Shown here one piece after another: positions 1 to 9,171 of a stretch of DNA of 64,000 nt. Source of the stretch: Bacteroidota bacterium (GTDB taxonomy: Bacteria > Bacteroidota > Bacteroidia > Chitinophagales > Chitinophagaceae); contig JAFAEW010000118.1 in NCBI GenBank assembly GCA_023423835.1, forward strand, positions 19,251-83,250, given 5' to 3'. Numbering within the stretch: position 1 is the first letter of the stretch; every line of letters starts with the position of its first letter. The translations under genes and the position numbers were made by a program. A model generated the notes under the pieces. The model worked only from the letters and a program-made list of their open reading frames with translations, was not told the DNA's origin and did no database searches.

Positions 1-674
1 AATGTTTTGAGGTGAACGGAAAGGCAGCGGAAAATATAGCGAAAATCTGCAGCCGTTACGGAACAAGGTTCATTCATATTTCATCTGATTATGTGTTCGG
101 CGGCGAAAGCGATGTTCCTTATAGAGAAACCGATGCTACCCATCCCCTGAATAATTACGGACTGGCAAAAGTGGAAGGCGAAAAAATGGCTTTTGCCGCT
201 CATCCGGATACGGTTGTTTTGCGCATTTCATGGGTGTATAGCGAATACGGGAAAAATTTCGTGAAGACGATGCTGCGGCTGATGAAAGAAAAAGATTCGT
301 TTGGTGTGGTCAATGACAGGATCGGTTCCCCCACCTACGCAAGGGATGTGGCAGAATTGATCCTGCACATAATTGAAAACGATTATTCAGGAAAAATCCC
401 TTTTCAACCCGGCATTTATCATTATAGCAATGCGGGAATTATTTCCTGGTATGACTTCGCGGTGGCAATAAGAGACATGAGTGGATCCAATTGTACCATC
501 CATCCCATTTCTTCTGAAGATTATATTGCTGCTGCCGACAGGCCAGCTTATTCTGCCCTTGATAACGGGAAAATTCAGCAGGTTTATGGCGTGAAATTAA
601 AAAACTGGAGAGACCGCTTAAAGGATTGCCTCACTCATATTGAAACGCAAAATTCTGATATCCTGTCTTTTTGA
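1..674 (+). CDS. dTDP-4-dehydrorhamnose reductase-like protein (RmlD family), 5' truncated
   Basis: The reading frame is open from base 3, so the gene starts outside the window and only about the C-terminal 220-224 residues are seen. Members of this extended short-chain dehydrogenase family reduce dTDP-4-keto-6-deoxy sugars with NAD(P)H, the last step of dTDP-L-rhamnose synthesis. The visible part has the family's ISSDYVFGG segment, the catalytic YxxxK as YGLAK, and the late sugar-binding segments ending in NWRDRLKDCL. The missing N-terminus would carry the Rossmann glycine motif. It lies upstream of a glycosyltransferase on the same strand, which fits a surface polysaccharide locus. The exact sugar is not proven from this fragment. 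Confidence 0.85.
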   Translation, partial: CFEVNGKAAENIAKICSRYGTRFIHISSDYVFGGESDVPYRETDATHPLNNYGLAKVEGEKMAFAAHPDTVVLRISWVYSEYGKNFVKTMLRLMKEKDSFGVVNDRIGSPTYARDVAELILHIIENDYSGKIPFQPGIYHYSNAGIISWYDFAVAIRDMSGSNCTIHPISSEDYIAAADRPAYSALDNGKIQQVYGVKLKNWRDRLKDCLTHIETQNSDILSF

Positions 675-784
675 TTTGATTTCTTTTCAGGTAAAAATCA
701 CCTTCGGTTGAAACCTTTTGAAAAAAACCCTTTATTTCGCACATATTACCTGTTTTTCCCTTGAAAGAAAAGCACCAGAAAACT

Positions 785-1930
785 ATGAAAGTAGCTATTT
801 TAGGCACAAGAGGCATTCCAAACAAGTATGGAGGGTTTGAACAATTTGCTGAATATTTTTCGGTTGGATTTGTGGCAAAAGGATATGAGGTTACTGTTTA
901 TTGCCCTCATTTGCATGACTTCAACGAAGCGGAATTTAAGGGTGTAAAAATTAAAAAAATCTACTGTCCTGAAGATAAGTTTGGCTCATCGGCTCATTTT
1001 ATTTTTGATTACCTCTGCATGAAGGACGCCCTACAGCAGCAATTCGATATTTTATATGAAAGTGGATACGGCACATCCGTTTTCGCTTACTATTTGCTCA
1101 ATAAAAAAAGCCCTCTCATAGTCACAAATATGGATGGGCTCGAATGGAAACGCTCAAAGTGGAATTTTTTAACCCGCAAGCTTATGCGGCGGCTTGAAAA
1201 GATTGCAGTAAAAAAGTCTGATTATATTATTTCCGATAATCGCGGTATACAGGAATATTATAAGAAAGAATTCAACAGAGACAGCTTTTACATTCCCTAT
1301 GGGGGAGAAATTTCAACCGGTTTCGACGAAAATATTCTTTCCGACTATGGATTGAAAAAGCATGGATACTTCGTTTTAGTGGCAAGATTAGAACCCGAAA
1401 ACAATATTGAAATGATTTTGGACGGATATATCATGTCGAAGTCTAAAAATCCTTTCATAGTAATCGGAAGCCCTGAAACAAAATATGGAAAGTTCCTACT
1501 GGAGAAATACAAGGCCTATCCCGCCATTAAATTTGTGGGAAGCATTTATGACCGGGCGGTAACCCAATCATTAAGGCACTTCAGTCAAATCTATTTTCAC
1601 GGACACACGGTGGGTGGAACAAATCCTTCTTTACTTGAGGCGATGGGAGATCGTGCCTTCATCATTGCGCATGACAACCTTTTTAATCGCGGAGTGGTAA
1701 GCAAAGACAATCTTTTCTTTTCCTCAAAAGAGGAAATCGCAAAACATATAAATGCCTTTGACACCTATCGTTCACTTCAACCGGCGCTGATAAAAGCAAA
1801 TATTGATAGAATCGTTGAGCATTTCAACTGGGAAAACGTTGTTGACAGTTATGAAAATTTGTTCAGAAAGCTCCTGCGTGAAAATATAAAGACCGGTAAC
1901 AGCACGAAACCATCCGTCAATTTTCGCTGA
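785..1930 (+). CDS. Glycosyltransferase with DUF1972 N-terminal domain (rhamnosyltransferase-like)
   Basis: The ATG at 785 gives MKVAILGTRGIPNKYGGFEQ, the usual start of DUF1972 (PF09314) glycosyltransferases; an upstream TTG at 761 in the same frame is a less likely start. The protein is 381 residues with a GT-B layout: an N-terminal acceptor half, then a C-terminal nucleotide-sugar half with LVARLEPENN and GGTNPSLLEAMG, the typical donor-binding region of GT4-like enzymes. It is cytoplasmic with no signal peptide. It probably adds a sugar, possibly rhamnose given the RmlD-like neighbour, to a lipid-linked glycan. The acceptor cannot be read from the sequence. A 30-bp direct repeat begins at its stop codon. 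Confidence 0.85.
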   Translation: MKVAILGTRGIPNKYGGFEQFAEYFSVGFVAKGYEVTVYCPHLHDFNEAEFKGVKIKKIYCPEDKFGSSAHFIFDYLCMKDALQQQFDILYESGYGTSVFAYYLLNKKSPLIVTNMDGLEWKRSKWNFLTRKLMRRLEKIAVKKSDYIISDNRGIQEYYKKEFNRDSFYIPYGGEISTGFDENILSDYGLKKHGYFVLVARLEPENNIEMILDGYIMSKSKNPFIVIGSPETKYGKFLLEKYKAYPAIKFVGSIYDRAVTQSLRHFSQIYFHGHTVGGTNPSLLEAMGDRAFIIAHDNLFNRGVVSKDNLFFSSKEEIAKHINAFDTYRSLQPALIKANIDRIVEHFNWENVVDSYENLFRKLLRENIKTGNSTKPSVNFR

Positions 1931-2024
1931 TAAACCTCCGCCTGGTTGAGTTGCTACTTCTTACCGCCATTGATGCCAAGACCGGCAAGAATGTTGATAA
2001 ACCTCCGCCTGGTTGAGTTGCTAC
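1928..2024. repeat. Two exact 30-bp direct repeats with a 67-bp period
   Basis: The same 30 bases, beginning TGATAAACCTCCG and ending GAGTTGCTAC, occur at 1928-1957 and 1995-2024, separated by 37 bases. The first copy starts with the TGA stop codon of the glycosyltransferase. The rest of the gap up to the cytochrome gene (2025-2161) shows no other structure that I can see. The geometry resembles a single-spacer CRISPR, but there is no cas gene and only two copies, so a small local duplication or intergenic repeat is more likely. Confidence 0.8.
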
Positions 2025-2161
2025 CCCCAACATGCCTTAACTATCTGGCCAACAATACTTCTCGTTATTATATATGCAATGGGACGGTCTAAACAACGTG
2101 ATTTTTCACCTTTTTTGGATTAATTGAAAATGTTTACTTTGTTTTCTCAAATATTTTTATT

Positions 2162-3130
2162 ATGAAAAAGGCGATTTTAATCATTTTACTCCTGCTCGTT
2201 GTAGTAGTAGGAGGCCTTGCAGGTTATACTGCATTTTTCCTTCCTGATGTAGAATCTTCAGAAGACATTCATATCGATGTCACCCCTGAACGGGTGAAGC
2301 GTGGCGAATACCTTGCCAATCATGTAACCCTCTGTATCGATTGTCACTCTACCCGCGACTGGAGCCGGTATTCGGGTCCTCTTGAAAAAGGAACCGAAGG
2401 AAAAGGCGGCGAATATTTCGGACCTGAAATGGGATTTCCCGGAAAAATCTATTCCAAAAACATCACTCCCTTCCACCTAAAGGATTGGACTGACGGGGAA
2501 TTGTTCAGAACCATCACCACCGGTGTTTCAAAAGACGGAAAAGCGCTGTTTCCTGTGATGCCCTATCACAATTATGGTCAAATGGATAAAGAAGATATCT
2601 TCGACATTATTGCCTATATACGCACCCTTCAACCGATTACCTATTCTCCGCCGAAAAGAAGTCTTGACTTCCCCGTCAATTTTATTTTAAATACCATTCC
2701 GCAAAAAGCAGGTTTAGTCAAAAAGCCTCCGGTAACAGATAGAATTGCTTACGGAAGATACATGATTAATGCCGCCGCCTGCATCGAATGCCATACACCG
2801 GCAGAGAAAGGAAAGATCATACCGGAAAAAGCATTTAACGGCGGTCGCTCATTTGAAATGCCGAATGGCATCGTCACTTCTGCCAACCTCACGCCGGATA
2901 ACGAAACCGGAATTGGGAACTGGACAGCCGAAACCTTTGTTTCCCTCTTCAAGAAATATTCTGATCCCTCACAGGCCGAAAAATTAAAAGCAAATGATAT
3001 GAACACCGTTATGCCTTGGACGATGTATGCGGGAATGGATTCAACAGATTTAGTGAGCATATTCGAATACCTGAAGACACTTCCACCGGTAAAGAATAAG
3101 CTTGTGTCGTTTGTGGCGAAATCAAAATAA
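2162..3130 (+). CDS. Membrane-anchored di-haem cytochrome c
   Basis: The protein has 322 residues. The N-terminus is a single hydrophobic helix (about residues 4-27) that acts as an uncleaved anchor or signal peptide, followed by two cytochrome c domains. Each has a CxxCH haem-binding motif: CIDCH at 58-62 and CIECH at 207-211. Methionines suited as sixth ligands follow each (VMPYHN near 133 and TVMPWTMYAGM near 284-292). It should sit in the periplasm and pass electrons to or from a partner dehydrogenase or oxidase. No such partner is adjacent; the gene is flanked by polysaccharide genes, so its redox partner is unknown. Similar c-type cytochromes accompany alcohol or aldehyde dehydrogenases, but nothing here shows that. 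Confidence 0.9.
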   Translation: MKKAILIILLLLVVVVGGLAGYTAFFLPDVESSEDIHIDVTPERVKRGEYLANHVTLCIDCHSTRDWSRYSGPLEKGTEGKGGEYFGPEMGFPGKIYSKNITPFHLKDWTDGELFRTITTGVSKDGKALFPVMPYHNYGQMDKEDIFDIIAYIRTLQPITYSPPKRSLDFPVNFILNTIPQKAGLVKKPPVTDRIAYGRYMINAAACIECHTPAEKGKIIPEKAFNGGRSFEMPNGIVTSANLTPDNETGIGNWTAETFVSLFKKYSDPSQAEKLKANDMNTVMPWTMYAGMDSTDLVSIFEYLKTLPPVKNKLVSFVAKSK

Positions 3131-3239
3131 ACTGACAAATTTTAGCAACTTGTTTAAACATTTTATTAAATCTTAAGTCAAACTCCTCCTGATTGGCTAA
3201 ATTTGCGGTTATTTTTCAGCAATTGGAGTTTGTATTAAG

Positions 3240-4367
3240 ATGAATGAAAAAATCTGGCTTTCATCCCCTCATATGGGTGGAAAGGAACGGGACTTTGTAA
3301 ATGAGGCGTTTGACAGCAACTGGGTGGCACCGCTTGGACCGAATGTGAACGGGTTTGAGGACGATATTCGACACTATCTTGGCGAAGGGGTTCATGTAGC
3401 GGCTTTAAGTTCGGGAACGGCAGCCCTTCACCTGGCCCTGATTCTTTTGGGGGTAGAAACCGGCGATGAAGTGATCTGCCAGAGCATGACATTTTCGGCT
3501 TCAGCCAATCCAATTGTTTATCAAAAAGCCGTTCCTGTTTTTGTTGATAGTGAGGCAGAAACCTGGAATATGGATCCTGATATCCTGGAAGTGGCAATCA
3601 AAGACCGGTTGAAAAAAGGTAAAACGCCAAAGGCAATTATCCCCGTTCACCTTTATGGGATGCCGGCAAAGATGGATGAGATTCAATTGATTGCAGAAAA
3701 ATACGGTATTCCGGTAATTGAAGATGCGGCGGAAGCACTGGGTAGTTCATACAAGGGACAAAAGATGGGAACCTTCGGAAAAATGAGTTGCCTTTCTTTT
3801 AACGGAAATAAAATAATCACCACTTCAGGTGGCGGCGCACTGGTTTCCAATGACAAGCAACTGGTTGAAAAGGCCCGGTTTTTATCCACACAGGCCCGCG
3901 ATAAAGCCCCTCATTACGAGCATTCACAGATCGGCTATAATTACCGGATGAGTAATATTAGTGCGGGAATAGGGCGGGGACAAATGCTCGTTTTGGATGA
4001 AAGGGTGAAAAAAAGAAGGGAAATCTTCGAAGGTTATCTTTCGTTTTTTAAGGACCGGACAGACATATCTTATCAAACCGAACTGGCAGGAATGTTCAGC
4101 AATCGCTGGCTTTCTGCCTTTGTATTTAACGGAAATGTAAAGGAGGTGAAATGGAATGAAAAGATCAGAATGGCGTTGGAAACAGACAACATTGAATCGA
4201 GGCCGCTGTGGAAGCCGATGCACCTGCAACCAGTATTTAAAGATGCTCCGTTTTATGGCAACGGAACAAGCGAACAGCTGTTCAATAACGGCATTTGCCT
4301 GCCTTCCGGAAGCAACATGAATGAAAAAGACTGGACGCGGATAAAAGAAAAAATAATATTTTTGTAA
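3240..4367 (+). CDS. DegT/DnrJ/EryC1/StrS aminotransferase, PglE-like
   Basis: This is a 375-residue PLP-dependent sugar aminotransferase. Visible marks are SSGTAALHLAL (56-66, phosphate binding), the VIEDAAEALGS stretch (159-169) whose Asp contacts the PLP ring nitrogen, and the internal aldimine lysine K191 in SFNGNKIITTSGG. The family transfers an amino group, usually from glutamate, to a 4-keto or 3-keto nucleotide sugar. The next gene is a PglF/CapD-type 4,6-dehydratase, so the likely product is a UDP-4-amino-4,6-dideoxy-N-acetyl-hexosamine as in bacillosamine synthesis. That substrate is an inference from context. No PglD-type acetyltransferase is in the window. The gap of 53 bp suggests co-transcription with the dehydratase. 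Confidence 0.88.
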   Translation: MNEKIWLSSPHMGGKERDFVNEAFDSNWVAPLGPNVNGFEDDIRHYLGEGVHVAALSSGTAALHLALILLGVETGDEVICQSMTFSASANPIVYQKAVPVFVDSEAETWNMDPDILEVAIKDRLKKGKTPKAIIPVHLYGMPAKMDEIQLIAEKYGIPVIEDAAEALGSSYKGQKMGTFGKMSCLSFNGNKIITTSGGGALVSNDKQLVEKARFLSTQARDKAPHYEHSQIGYNYRMSNISAGIGRGQMLVLDERVKKRREIFEGYLSFFKDRTDISYQTELAGMFSNRWLSAFVFNGNVKEVKWNEKIRMALETDNIESRPLWKPMHLQPVFKDAPFYGNGTSEQLFNNGICLPSGSNMNEKDWTRIKEKIIFL

Positions 4368-4420
4368 ATTCTTGTAAATCCATTATCTAATTCCTTATAC
4401 CCGAAATTAAATTTATTCAG

Positions 4421-6340
4421 ATGAAGATCACATATTTGCTCAATATTAAGTACATGCCGAGGTGGATAATCGTTACCCTTGATGTTTTTCTGACATTTGT
4501 AGCGGTTATTTTGTCTTTTTTATTTCGGTTTAACTTCAGGACCACCCGAATTTCGGATACAACCTTTCTTTCGGCGCTGGGCTTAATAACGGGCGTTTAT
4601 CTGCTATGCTTCATCGTCTTTAAAACTTATCGTGAAATTGTCAGGCATACCACCATCCAGGGGGTTATAAGGATTTTGGGAACAACATTTATTGCAAGCA
4701 TTATCCTGATAATGCTCAACTTTTTCTACGGATCATTGAGTGAGGGTAAATTACTCGTTCCTTTTTCGGTCATCTGCATCAATTTTTTTGTAGCCTTTTT
4801 CCTGCTCGCTGCCGTGCGCATCTTAATAAAGGGCTTGTTTTATTTCGCTTCGAAGTCAAAAAAGAAACCGGTTATTGTAATAGGCGCAGGAGAACTCGGA
4901 CGAGCTGCCATCCGTTCGATCAATAAAGAAGTTGTAAGTGAATGGTATGTGGCCGCAATCGTAGATGATGACCCGGTAAAAAGAGGGAAAAAGATTGATA
5001 ATATTCCCATTATCGGCTTTAAAGATGTTGATAAAGTGATGCAAAAAAGGACGGTTGACCGTGCTATCATTGCCATTCATCTGATTTCTCTTGATCGAAG
5101 AAATGAAATCGCAAATTATTTTGTGGACAAGGGCGTGAAAGTGAGTATCCTGCCGGCGCAATGGGTAAATGATCCGTTTAAGATCAAACGGCTGCGGGAT
5201 GTAAATATTGAAGATCTGCTCGAAAGGGAACCGATCAAAATGAATAACCTCTCGATCAGCGAAAGATTACAGGGAAAAAGGATATTGATCTCCGGTGCTG
5301 CCGGATCGATCGGTAGCGAAATCGTAAGACAGGTTGCGAAATTTAAGCCGGAAATGCTGATCTTACTGGACATGGCCGAATCGCCCCTGCATGTGATCAG
5401 TCTCGAGCTTTCCGAGAATTATAAGGAGGTAAATAATACGATCTTCATCGGCAATATCAGCGATAAGAAAAGGATGGAATTTCTGTTCGAAAGTTACCAG
5501 CCATCTGTTGTATTCCATGCAGCTGCGTACAAACACGTTCCCATGATGGAAAAACATCCGCAGGAGGCGGTCATCAATAATGTGGTTGGCACCCGTAACC
5601 TTGCCGATCTTTCCGTTAGATACAATGTAGAAAGGTTTGTAATGGTGAGCACCGATAAGGCCGTGAATCCCACCAACGTTATGGGCGCATCGAAGAGGGC
5701 TGCCGAAATCTACATTCAGGGATTGCATGAACAACTTAAGAATCTCTATCCGTCTCAACCCACTACATCGTTTATCACCACCCGGTTTGGAAACGTGCTC
5801 GCCTCAAACGGAAGCGTGATTCCAAGGTTTAAGGATCAATTGCGTAAAGGCGGTCCGATTACCGTTACCCATCCTGATATTACCCGGTTTTTCATGACGA
5901 TTCCAGAAGCCTGTCAGCTCGTTCTTGAAGCCGGCGCCATGGGAAAGGGCGGTGAAATATTTGTGTTTGACATGGGGAAATCGATTCGTATTGCAGATCT
6001 CGCCAAAAAAATGGTATCACTCGCCGGTTTAAAACTCAATACCGATATCCGCATTATTTATACAGGCCTGCGACCCGGTGAAAAGCTGTATGAAGAGGTG
6101 TTGAATAAGGAAGAATTGACCATCGCGACCTATCATCCAAAGATCAAGATTGCACAGGTTGCCGAATCAGATCTTACTGCAGCGAAGAAATACATCGATG
6201 AGATGGCAATTGCCGCGCATAACAATGACGACTGGCAGTGCGTGAAGCTTTTAAAATACCTCGTCCCTGAATTCAAAAGCAATAATTCAAAATACCAGAC
6301 CATCGACGTAAAGGTGGAAGAACAGGTTCAGCAAATTTAA
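4421..6340 (+). CDS. Membrane nucleotide-sugar 4,6-dehydratase (PglF/CapD/WbpM family)
   Basis: The protein has 639 residues in the usual three-part order: about four N-terminal transmembrane helices (residues 14-140), a CoA/NAD-binding-like domain with GAGELGRAA (155-163), and a C-terminal extended SDR domain with GAAGSIGSE (292-300). The catalytic region reads VSTDKAVNPTNVMGASKR (409-426). As in PglF, the usual SDR tyrosine position is methionine (M421), and T411-D412-K413 are kept. These enzymes convert UDP-GlcNAc to the 4-keto-6-deoxy sugar at the cytoplasmic face. The upstream PglE-like aminotransferase would act on that product. Its stop codon overlaps the stop of the convergent trehalase gene, so there is no room for a terminator between them. 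Confidence 0.9.
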   Translation: MKITYLLNIKYMPRWIIVTLDVFLTFVAVILSFLFRFNFRTTRISDTTFLSALGLITGVYLLCFIVFKTYREIVRHTTIQGVIRILGTTFIASIILIMLNFFYGSLSEGKLLVPFSVICINFFVAFFLLAAVRILIKGLFYFASKSKKKPVIVIGAGELGRAAIRSINKEVVSEWYVAAIVDDDPVKRGKKIDNIPIIGFKDVDKVMQKRTVDRAIIAIHLISLDRRNEIANYFVDKGVKVSILPAQWVNDPFKIKRLRDVNIEDLLEREPIKMNNLSISERLQGKRILISGAAGSIGSEIVRQVAKFKPEMLILLDMAESPLHVISLELSENYKEVNNTIFIGNISDKKRMEFLFESYQPSVVFHAAAYKHVPMMEKHPQEAVINNVVGTRNLADLSVRYNVERFVMVSTDKAVNPTNVMGASKRAAEIYIQGLHEQLKNLYPSQPTTSFITTRFGNVLASNGSVIPRFKDQLRKGGPITVTHPDITRFFMTIPEACQLVLEAGAMGKGGEIFVFDMGKSIRIADLAKKMVSLAGLKLNTDIRIIYTGLRPGEKLYEEVLNKEELTIATYHPKIKIAQVAESDLTAAKKYIDEMAIAAHNNDDWQCVKLLKYLVPEFKSNNSKYQTIDVKVEEQVQQI

Positions 6341-7848
6341 CCGGCTTTGTTTGGCGTGAGGTCAGCAATCATTTTCAGATAGACACCATTTGTCCATCCA
6401 AATCCGTCCTGGTTAGGATATTCACCGCCTCCGGCATTGGTATCCGTGTGTACAACATCGTATTTCTCCGTCATCTTTCCCGTGGATTCATATACTTTTT
6501 CACAGTGTGCGGTCCAACGCTTTCCGATTGTTTCTGCAAGATCGTTTGTTTCATAATTTTTCAATCCGCGGTAAGCCATCCATTGAAGAGGCGCCCATCC
6601 ATTGGGATAATCCCATTGCTGTCCGGTATTATGCGGCGTTGTTACCAATCCGCCCGGAAACAAAAACTGCTCTCCTATGATCTTCGCCACTGATTGCGCC
6701 TGCTCAATTGAAGCGAGTTTGAAGAAGAGCGGATAAACGGCAGCGAGACTGTATTTTGTTGAATATTCATTATCAATATGATCATAATCAAAAAAATAAC
6801 CGCGGATATCATCCCAGCAATATTTGTTGATAGCCTTTATTCTCTTTGACCGCCGGTTCTCCATTTCGGTTTTCAGCGCATTTTCACCCTTCATTGAGGC
6901 TGCTTCTGCCAGCACAGATTCAAGATGATACAGCAAGCAGTTCAGATCAACCGGAATCATGTCTGAAGACTGAATGGTAATCATGTTCCGGCCATCTTTG
7001 AGCCAGCGGCTGCAAAAATCCCAGCCCGATTCGCAGGCCGAACGGAGGTGCTTATTCATGGTTTCCGCGTCATTGCCGGAACGTTCTATTACGCTGCTGT
7101 CTTCGTTGAAAGCTTCCGGTCGAGGGTAATTTCTGTCGTCCCAATAACGGTTGAGGATACTGCCGTCATTCAGGAGAACCACTCGCCGGTACTCGCGATC
7201 CGTTTTGGATATCAAATCTTCGCCGTCCATCCAGAACCGGTATTCCTGCAACAGTTGCGGCAAATAATCTCCCAGGATTTTCTCTCCTTTTATTTCCGCT
7301 AATAATTCAACCATCAACGAAAAAAATGGCGGTTGCGATCGTCCGAGATAATAGGTCCGGTTTCCATTCGGAATAAACCCTAACTGATCTATCAGCCAGG
7401 CAAAATTCTTCACCATATTTTCAATCAGACCGGTTCTTCCCGATACCTGTAATCCCAGCATGGTAAAATAACTGTCCCAATAATAGATTTCCCGGAATCT
7501 TCCTCCGGGAACGACATAAGGATAGGGAAGAGCGATCAACGTGCCGCCTTTCTGCTGCTCCGGTTGACGGGTTAGTACATCCCAGAGTTCATTGAGATGC
7601 TGTAAAACAGGCTTATGTTCAGAACGGTAAAGATCATTTTCCTCCCCCGGCATTGTGAAATTCGCCGAAACAAATTTCTTAAGATCAAAGCCTTCGGTTT
7701 CCTTTTCCTCTTCATATTTTTCCAGAATTTGCTGCGGATCGCCTTTAGGAATACAATCGACAAAATATTTTGAATCTTTGAAGATCTTGTTTCTCTGAAC
7801 GGCCCTGAAAAGCGGGCCGAGACTTTCAATAAAAAAATAATCCTTCAT
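6337..7848 (-). CDS. treF: Alpha,alpha-trehalase (GH37), cytoplasmic
   Basis: The 503-residue protein has both trehalase signatures: PGGRFREIYYWDSYF (114-128) and QWDYPNGWAPLQ (411-422). The general acid is D277 in ESGWDF and the general base is E476 in GGGEYPNQDGFGWTNG, by alignment to E. coli Tre37A D312 and E496. It hydrolyses trehalose to two glucoses. No signal peptide is visible, so it should be cytoplasmic like TreF. It follows an MFS transporter on the same strand with a gap of only 3 bp, so the transporter probably brings in trehalose or another sugar. The 3' end overlaps the stop of the plus-strand dehydratase by 4 bases. Confidence 0.95.
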   Translation of the reverse strand: MKDYFFIESLGPLFRAVQRNKIFKDSKYFVDCIPKGDPQQILEKYEEEKETEGFDLKKFVSANFTMPGEENDLYRSEHKPVLQHLNELWDVLTRQPEQQKGGTLIALPYPYVVPGGRFREIYYWDSYFTMLGLQVSGRTGLIENMVKNFAWLIDQLGFIPNGNRTYYLGRSQPPFFSLMVELLAEIKGEKILGDYLPQLLQEYRFWMDGEDLISKTDREYRRVVLLNDGSILNRYWDDRNYPRPEAFNEDSSVIERSGNDAETMNKHLRSACESGWDFCSRWLKDGRNMITIQSSDMIPVDLNCLLYHLESVLAEAASMKGENALKTEMENRRSKRIKAINKYCWDDIRGYFFDYDHIDNEYSTKYSLAAVYPLFFKLASIEQAQSVAKIIGEQFLFPGGLVTTPHNTGQQWDYPNGWAPLQWMAYRGLKNYETNDLAETIGKRWTAHCEKVYESTGKMTEKYDVVHTDTNAGGGEYPNQDGFGWTNGVYLKMIADLTPNKAG

Positions 7849-7851
7849 CTT

Positions 7852-9099
7852 TTATATTTTTCCAACTTCAATTTTTGACCGTACCGTCATTCGCTTAAAA
7901 AGCGATAAACAAATAATCAAAATCGTTATTGGGATAAGTGAAAAATAAAACGCGTTTTCGCCTCCGTAATACTGAAAAATATTTCCGGTAATGATGGAAC
8001 CGGTGGTTCCTCCAAGTGCAGAAAAAATGATAATCAATCCACTCATGATTCCGTGTTTTTGAACAGGCAAGCTGCTGAGAACAACGGAATTTATAGCCGG
8101 ATAAACGGGTGCCAGAAATAATCCTATAAGGGGAAAGATAAACGCGGCAAGCGGTGCATCGACCCAGCCGGTAACGATTTGATCTTTCACAGTTTGCGCC
8201 ATCGGAATTGCAAGTATTACAAGTGAAGCGGCCAGTAGAAGGCAAACAACCAGTGTAGGAAACCAGCTCACCTTTTTCAATACCAGTCCGGCCAGGAATC
8301 TGCCGACTGCGGTTGAAGCCGCCAGAATACTCGCCATCTCTATGCTCAGGAAATTGGGAAGATGCAGCACCTTGCTGTTGAAAGTCGGAAGCCAGCTCAT
8401 GATACTTTGCTCAATCAAAACGTAGAAAAAAGCAGAGAAAATAAAAACCAATACCAGCGGCTTTACCATTAAAGAAAACATTTCCCCAAATTCCTGAACA
8501 AAGGAATGTTGCCTTTCACCCTCCAGCGACCGGTCGTTCAGCTTTGCACTACCCAGCAGGATGAAGGCGATCAGACAAAGTGCACCCAGTACAAAATAAA
8601 CATTTAGCCACGACCTCGAAGCAGGATCGTTTTCATCCACAAACAGGCTGAAGATAAAATATCCCGCGAGAATACCTACCATAAAGAAGGATTCCAGAAA
8701 ATTCATCAGGCTGATATGTTCTTTTTCATTTTTCGTAATTAGACCGATGGTTCCGTAAACCGACATCTTAATAAATGCAAAGCTGATACCTATGGCGGCA
8801 AACAAAAGTTTTACCACCAGGAAATCCGCAATAAACGGAACGAGGAAACAAATGATCATAATTGCGCCAATTGCAAGCTGCATGGCCCGCTTATATCCGA
8901 TCTTAATAATATAACCCGAGATAAAAAACGAAGCAATCGCAATGCTGAGATCTTTGAATGCTTCCAAAACAGAAGCGGATCCTTCGGTTACGCCAAAGCT
9001 TGTCTGAACCTGAAGAATTACGGTTCCCACGCTGTTTAACAAGATTGCAAATACGAAATAGTTGAGGAATAAGGAGGCTTTGATCTTCCATTGATCCAT
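7852..9099 (-). CDS. MFS sugar transporter (probable trehalose/sugar importer)
   Basis: This is a 415-residue protein with about 12 hydrophobic segments and the paired six-helix layout of the major facilitator superfamily. The loop between helices 2 and 3 reads GYIIKIGYKRAM, a degenerate form of the MFS GxLaDrxGrk motif. It is the first gene of a two-gene minus-strand unit with trehalase (3-bp gap), which is the best clue to substrate. Family members in Bacteroidota move hexoses and disaccharides by proton symport. Transport of trehalose is inferred from the neighbour, not from a recognisable binding site. Confidence 0.8.
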   Translation of the reverse strand: MDQWKIKASLFLNYFVFAILLNSVGTVILQVQTSFGVTEGSASVLEAFKDLSIAIASFFISGYIIKIGYKRAMQLAIGAIMIICFLVPFIADFLVVKLLFAAIGISFAFIKMSVYGTIGLITKNEKEHISLMNFLESFFMVGILAGYFIFSLFVDENDPASRSWLNVYFVLGALCLIAFILLGSAKLNDRSLEGERQHSFVQEFGEMFSLMVKPLVLVFIFSAFFYVLIEQSIMSWLPTFNSKVLHLPNFLSIEMASILAASTAVGRFLAGLVLKKVSWFPTLVVCLLLAASLVILAIPMAQTVKDQIVTGWVDAPLAAFIFPLIGLFLAPVYPAINSVVLSSLPVQKHGIMSGLIIIFSALGGTTGSIITGNIFQYYGGENAFYFSLIPITILIICLSLFKRMTVRSKIEVGKI

Positions 9100-9171
9100 A
9101 AGGTAAAGATTTAAAAGCTGAGGTCAATTTGTTACAGAAAAGATAGAGCTTTTCAATAACAGTTTTAAATT

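Noticed and set aside
1928..2024. Single-spacer CRISPR array (30-bp repeats, 37-bp spacer)
   Set aside because: Only two repeats, the first overlapping a stop codon, no leader and no cas genes nearby.
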